A stretch of DNA of 24,091 nt. Source: a virus. The DNA is taken from IMG/VR virus record IMGVR_UViG_3300030339_000236, positions 1 through 24,091 of that record. The stretch is one strand, 5' to 3'. How positions within the stretch are numbered: the stretch's first letter is position 1; each line of letters begins with the position of its first letter. Below the pieces are notes generated by a model. It did not search any database. It saw only the letters and a program-made list of their open reading frames with translations, and was not told the origin of the DNA. A program made the translations under genes and the position numbers. Below are positions 21,166-24,091 of this stretch, piece by piece.

Positions 21166-22143
21166 TTACTTCTTTTCAGGGAAGATGTTTTTGAAAGCAG
21201 CTTCAAAATCTGCAACAGAAGCAGCTTTCTTTGCCTTCTGAAGAGTTGGAGACGTTGCCGGAACGACGGTAGCAACGGCTACGGGAGTAGTGGCAGCTTC
21301 AACCTCAGCATCAGTAGGAAGAACAACATTATCATCATCGTCTTCGACAGGCGCTTGACGTTGGGTAGTGACCGATGGCGCTGGTGATGCCGTTCTTTCT
21401 GCGCCTCTTGGAGCAGAACCAGCAACAATACCGTTACGTTCGTTTTCCATCTTGATTTCAAGAGCAGCGACCAAATCATCATATGTAGCTACAGTGTAGA
21501 TATCAAAAATGTCAGGCTGTTTCTGTGTAATGAGTTCCAAAATTTCCCTAACTTTTGGATGTTCTGGGTCAACCACAGGACGGGTTTTTGGCTTGATAAG
21601 AATCTTAGTTTCAGGATAATCTTTCTTGGCATCTTCAGCTGTAGTAAAATCAACCTGAATATCATGACCGTTTACCAAATCCGTAATATCGCCATATTCT
21701 GGTTCATCGAGAGCGGCAATAAGTTGTTCATAAACTTGAACACCAAATCCCCAAAACTTAACACCCTCTTCTTCCTTACCACGAACGATAATCGGAACAT
21801 AAGTACGAAGTTTTGGTTGCATCTTACGTCCTTTAAGCCAAGTTTCTTTGACCTTTTCAAGTCGATTTGCCAATTCAACGATTGGGTCTGGCTTATTTTT
21901 ACTTGCCGGACTTAGATAACTAATCTTATCTCCGTTGAAATCGTAGTGCCATTTCAACTCAATAAATGGAAAATCTGGAGAATATTGATGAGGAACAATA
22001 CGAATTACCTGTTTACCTGGTTCAGGTTTCCAAATATATTGTTTGATTTTTGCTTGTGCTTCTGTGGGAGCTTTCTTTCCGCCTTTTTTGTTCTTGTCAA
22101 ACGAAGCCAATTTAGTACGAACTCTATCCATGTTAAGTGCCAT
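21166..22143 (-). CDS. Single-stranded DNA-binding protein, T4 gp32-like
   Basis: A 325-aa protein resembling gp32-type SSBs in its basic N-terminus (NMDRVRTKLASFDKNKKGGKK), the following strand IRIVPHQY with PFIELKWHYDF (59-69), and a core with VKFWGFG. The region about 240-300 is Ala/Pro/Thr/Val-rich and disordered, with an acidic patch VEDDDDN, and the last helix DFEAAFKNIFPEKK may be a partner-binding tail. The protein has no cysteine at all, so the zinc site of T4 gp32 is missing. It should coat ssDNA and interact with recombinase and helicase. A terminator follows it, and a homing endonuclease gene lies upstream. Confidence 0.75.
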   Translation of the reverse strand: MALNMDRVRTKLASFDKNKKGGKKAPTEAQAKIKQYIWKPEPGKQVIRIVPHQYSPDFPFIELKWHYDFNGDKISYLSPASKNKPDPIVELANRLEKVKETWLKGRKMQPKLRTYVPIIVRGKEEEGVKFWGFGVQVYEQLIAALDEPEYGDITDLVNGHDIQVDFTTAEDAKKDYPETKILIKPKTRPVVDPEHPKVREILELITQKQPDIFDIYTVATYDDLVAALEIKMENERNGIVAGSAPRGAERTASPAPSVTTQRQAPVEDDDDNVVLPTDAEVEAATTPVAVATVVPATSPTLQKAKKAASVADFEAAFKNIFPEKK

Positions 22144-22284
22144 AATTTTTAATCTTTCTTTAATTTTTAATTAGTTTTAAGTCAATCATTAACTACAATG
22201 TTAAATCTTGTCCTGTTACTAATAAGTATGAACCTTACAGGTAAAACAATCAAAAATCAACCTATAAAAAATGAAATATTTTTT
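22144..22284. other. Non-coding gap upstream of ssb
   Basis: 141 nt between the homing endonuclease stop and the ssb start. It is AT-rich. On the minus strand TTGATT-N17-CATACT is a weak promoter candidate, and TTACAGGTAA is a small palindrome (about 22236-22245). A purine-rich AAAGAAAG about 10-17 nt before the ATG may be the ribosome binding site. Nothing else is recognised. Confidence 0.35.
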
Positions 22285-23007
22285 TTAAAATTCCACTATA
22301 TTCGGTATTGTGTCTATGCCAGATTTAAATCGTTTCCAATCCGATTCCCAAATATATTTTACAGTATAATGTTTCTTTAAAATAGTCAATTTTTTTATTG
22401 TATTTTTGTACAATTCTCCAAAAGTTTTATTGCACGTAGGATTGTAATCATGGCATTTATATACTGACGGATTGCCATGATAATAATCACCCAAAAATTC
22501 ATAAACTGTATTTGTGTTTTTATTAAAACCATCTATATTCCGTCCTAATATCTTAACCTGTCTACTCTCGACTGTGTCTGGAATTTTCAAATAATTTAAA
22601 AATTCTATTTCAGGCTTCGATATATAACTCGAACATTTATTACAGCCATTACCTCTTAAATGATGATTTGTATTTTGTAAAAAATCACCATGTACGGGAC
22701 AAATAATTATGACTTTATTTTTGTGATTTATATAATTGACTTTTGAATAATTATAAAATCCATTGTGAACTATTTTAGCTCTGTCAATAAATTCTTGTTG
22801 GGTGAGTTTTTTTATTTTACTACATTTAAAACAACCTCTATTACGAAGATGATTGTTTGGAGTTTGATAAAATGAACCATGTATTGGGCAAATAATTTCA
22901 ATTTTATTTCGGCTGCTAATATAAACAACTTTAGAGTAATCATATTTATTGCCGTAAATTTTACGGGATTTATCAATAAATTCTTCAGTTGTTAATTTTT
23001 TAGGCAT
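22285..23007 (-). CDS. Homing endonuclease with two DUF723 modules and Vsr-like nuclease domain
   Basis: About 240 aa from ATG 23007 (MPKKLTTEEFIDKS); upstream Met codons lie inside the overlap with the previous gene. Two DUF723-type repeats (about 8-65 and 67-126) share KYDYSKVVYI / FYNYSKVNYI, CPIHGSFYQ / CPVHGDFLQ and HL-x-x-x-GC-x-KC. They are probably zinc-containing DNA-binding units. The C-terminal domain has YEFLGDYYHGNP (about 164-175) and YIWESDWKRF, as in EDxHD/Vsr-like phage homing nucleases. It is inserted between an unknown gene and ssb. Such genes are selfish elements that target conserved phage genes. There is no clear ribosome site. Confidence 0.85.
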   Translation of the reverse strand: MPKKLTTEEFIDKSRKIYGNKYDYSKVVYISSRNKIEIICPIHGSFYQTPNNHLRNRGCFKCSKIKKLTQQEFIDRAKIVHNGFYNYSKVNYINHKNKVIIICPVHGDFLQNTNHHLRGNGCNKCSSYISKPEIEFLNYLKIPDTVESRQVKILGRNIDGFNKNTNTVYEFLGDYYHGNPSVYKCHDYNPTCNKTFGELYKNTIKKLTILKKHYTVKYIWESDWKRFKSGIDTIPNIVEF

Positions 23008-23527
23008 CATTTTCAATAGCATTTATACAATCTGAAAATAATACAAACAATAAAGCATTGTCAATTAATATCTGTGAACTATGACCTCTTAAAGAATTTT
23101 CAGTAAACGATATTGCACGTACATTATCCTTCGTAGTATTCCCACATTTTTTAATCAAGTCGTTGATATATTCAGCTGACGTTGTATTATGAGCTAGAAT
23201 CAGACATTTGTTTGGTTTGTCCGTTTTTTGAACTCCGTCTTCCATAGGAGATGTATATTTATATGAATCAGATAGTACACCATTCAACATTCTAAACGTA
23301 TGTCCAACTTGTCTATTGAAATTGTAATACGAAACGATAAATTTCAATTTATCCAAAATCTTTTGAGTTTTTTCCGAACGAGGTAATTTGTGGATTTTTT
23401 CTAATGAATTTTTAACCATCCACTTAGGCAAATCTAATGCGTTTTTATCACAATGTTCTTTTATTGCATCGTAATCCGATTTTTGAATATTGATGACTCT
23501 TCTATCTTTTAATTTTTTTGGCTTCAT
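23000..23527 (-). CDS. Protein with ribbon-helix-helix-like N-terminus (175 aa)
   Basis: Residues about 9-45 (RRVINIQKSDYDAIKEHC, then a second helix LPKWMVKNSLEKI) have the strand-helix-helix pattern of ribbon-helix-helix DNA-binding proteins. The rest contains CLILAHNTTSAEYINDLIKK (about 108-127) and an end with LRGHSSQILIDNALLFVLFSD that looks like a Rossmann-type alpha/beta domain. I recognise no family for it. An inverted repeat TGTATT/AATACA lies a few bases before its start and could be its own operator. Its stop overlaps the homing endonuclease start region. There is no Shine-Dalgarno site at the ATG. Confidence 0.7.
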   Translation of the reverse strand: MKPKKLKDRRVINIQKSDYDAIKEHCDKNALDLPKWMVKNSLEKIHKLPRSEKTQKILDKLKFIVSYYNFNRQVGHTFRMLNGVLSDSYKYTSPMEDGVQKTDKPNKCLILAHNTTSAEYINDLIKKCGNTTKDNVRAISFTENSLRGHSSQILIDNALLFVLFSDCINAIENDA

Positions 23528-23533
23528 ATGACG

Positions 23534-23552
23534 TGTATTTACGCAGAATACA
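23534..23552. repeat. Dyad upstream of the ribbon-helix-helix-like gene
   Basis: TGTATT and AATACA form 6-bp arms around a 7-nt centre. It lies 7 nt before the start codon at 23527, the right place for an operator of an autoregulated gene. In AT-rich DNA such a dyad could also be chance. Confidence 0.35.
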
Positions 23553-23580
23553 TATACATCAAATGAATAAAAATGAATTA

Positions 23581-23976
23581 TTAATTCACTATTTCTAAAA
23601 TTTTAATTGGGATGACACGAATTGAAGGTGTACCAGTGATGATTAGAGAGTCTTTATACATTATCCAATTGACAGAAAACTTTTTGTCAAACAAGCCGCC
23701 GTTTTCATCTCTAATAATTTGATTCATAGCATTTAAAGTATAAAGCGTGTTCGTTTGCTTTTTTCTATGAATGGATATTGTATTTTGAAATTTTGGAAAT
23801 TCTCTCACATCACATAATATATTATATGTGATAAATACTTCCTTTGGATTAATCGTATTAATGAATACAAAAAACTTATTGTTATTGACAGAATAAAATT
23901 TCTTTATCTCTTCTATTGTTTTTTGAAACGATGATGTAGAAGAAAACGTGCAAAGCAGTTGTCTTTTATCATTCAT
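23581..23976 (-). CDS. Conserved phage protein of unknown function (131 aa)
   Basis: A 131-aa protein with the stations LLCTFSS (8-14), KFFVFINTINPKEVFITYNI (about 34-53), HRKKQTNTLYTLNAMNQII (about 70-88) and VNWIMYKDSLIIT near the end. I recall this combination, especially the NTLYT-x-NA-x-N segment, from T4-like environmental phages, always without known function. It looks alpha/beta and soluble. The ATG overlaps the end of the upstream gene by 8 nt. The 53-nt gap after the neighbouring gene is AT-rich with a GAATT/AATTC dyad at the stop codon. Confidence 0.75.
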   Translation of the reverse strand: MNDKRQLLCTFSSTSSFQKTIEEIKKFYSVNNNKFFVFINTINPKEVFITYNILCDVREFPKFQNTISIHRKKQTNTLYTLNAMNQIIRDENGGLFDKKFSVNWIMYKDSLIITGTPSIRVIPIKILEIVN

Positions 23977-24091
23977 ATTTCAGTTTCTCTTTTATTCTTT
24001 CCATTATGTGAGGGGCATTAAACCGTATATACTCAGAAACTTCTTCCAACATATAATCATCGCCTTTTAACATGGTTTTTATAGCATTCTT
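23969..24091 (-). CDS. C-terminal 40 residues of a gene running off the window
   Basis: The minus-strand frame is open at the right edge and ends at TGA 23969-23971, overlapping the next gene by 8 nt. The visible part is helical and charged (DDYMLEEVSEYIRFNAPHIM, then ERIKEKLKYE). Identity cannot be judged from this fragment. Confidence 0.6.
   Translation of the reverse strand, partial: KNAIKTMLKGDDYMLEEVSEYIRFNAPHIMERIKEKLKYE

Noticed and set aside
1-24091. tRNA, rRNA, CRISPR or insertion sequences
   Set aside because: Gaps between genes are almost all under 200 nt and none shows a cloverleaf, repeated spacer pattern or transposase. The only mobile genes are the two homing endonucleases.

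Overview
The window is a gene-dense, AT-rich piece of a large tailed phage genome with a T4-like replication and nucleotide-metabolism core. The supporting genes are a UvsX/RecA-type recombinase, a gp32-like single-strand DNA binding protein, a DnaB/gp41-type helicase, a FEN/RNase H-type 5'-3' exonuclease, a gp62-like clamp-loader subunit, a gp1-like dNMP kinase and a class II (B12-dependent) ribonucleotide reductase. Two free-standing homing endonucleases, many small overlapping genes and almost no non-coding DNA fit a lytic myovirus distantly related to T4. The sequence does not identify the host. Shine-Dalgarno sites and sigma70-type promoters argue for an ordinary bacterial host and against Bacteroidetes-type signals. 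No tRNA, rRNA, CRISPR array or insertion sequence is visible.

Layout: almost everything is on the minus strand, so read from right to left. (1) 24091-22285: a truncated gene, two conserved unknowns (one with a ribbon-helix-helix-like N-terminus) and a DUF723/Vsr-like homing endonuclease. (2) 22143-17206: ssb, terminator, promoter, recA, HNH homing endonuclease, a 73-aa gene, the 5'-3' exonuclease and four small genes. Two of these (58 aa and 44 aa) are easily missed because they are short. (3) 17169-16267 is a single plus-strand gene with its own terminator, divergent from the helicase. (4) 16078-11087: helicase, hairpin, nrdJ, a membrane-anchored coiled-coil protein and a small unknown. (5) 11055-9418: a Mom-like DNA-modification protein and a charged protein, behind a consensus promoter. 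(6) 9373-5603: a MoxR AAA+ ATPase, a zincin/VWA protein, a winged-helix-like protein and a 65-aa protein, bounded by a promoter and a terminator. (7) 5079-575: a DUF4338 (DruA-like) protein, two small genes, gp62, dNMP kinase, a second DUF4338 protein and an NAD-dependent epimerase/reductase, again behind its own promoter. Small plus-strand islands lie at 1-574 and 5093-5614.

The most unusual signals are these. (a) Several operons begin with TTGAC(A/T)-N16/17-TATAAT-like promoters whose -10 box ends only 6-9 nt before the first start codon, which predicts leaderless or nearly leaderless mRNAs. Genes further inside operons often have normal Shine-Dalgarno sites. (b) Two divergent DUF4338/DruA-like proteins lie in one operon with replication genes. 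(c) A compact MoxR-VWA/zincin operon carries a putative DNA-binding partner. (d) A Mom-like DNA hypermodification protein sits behind the best promoter in the window.
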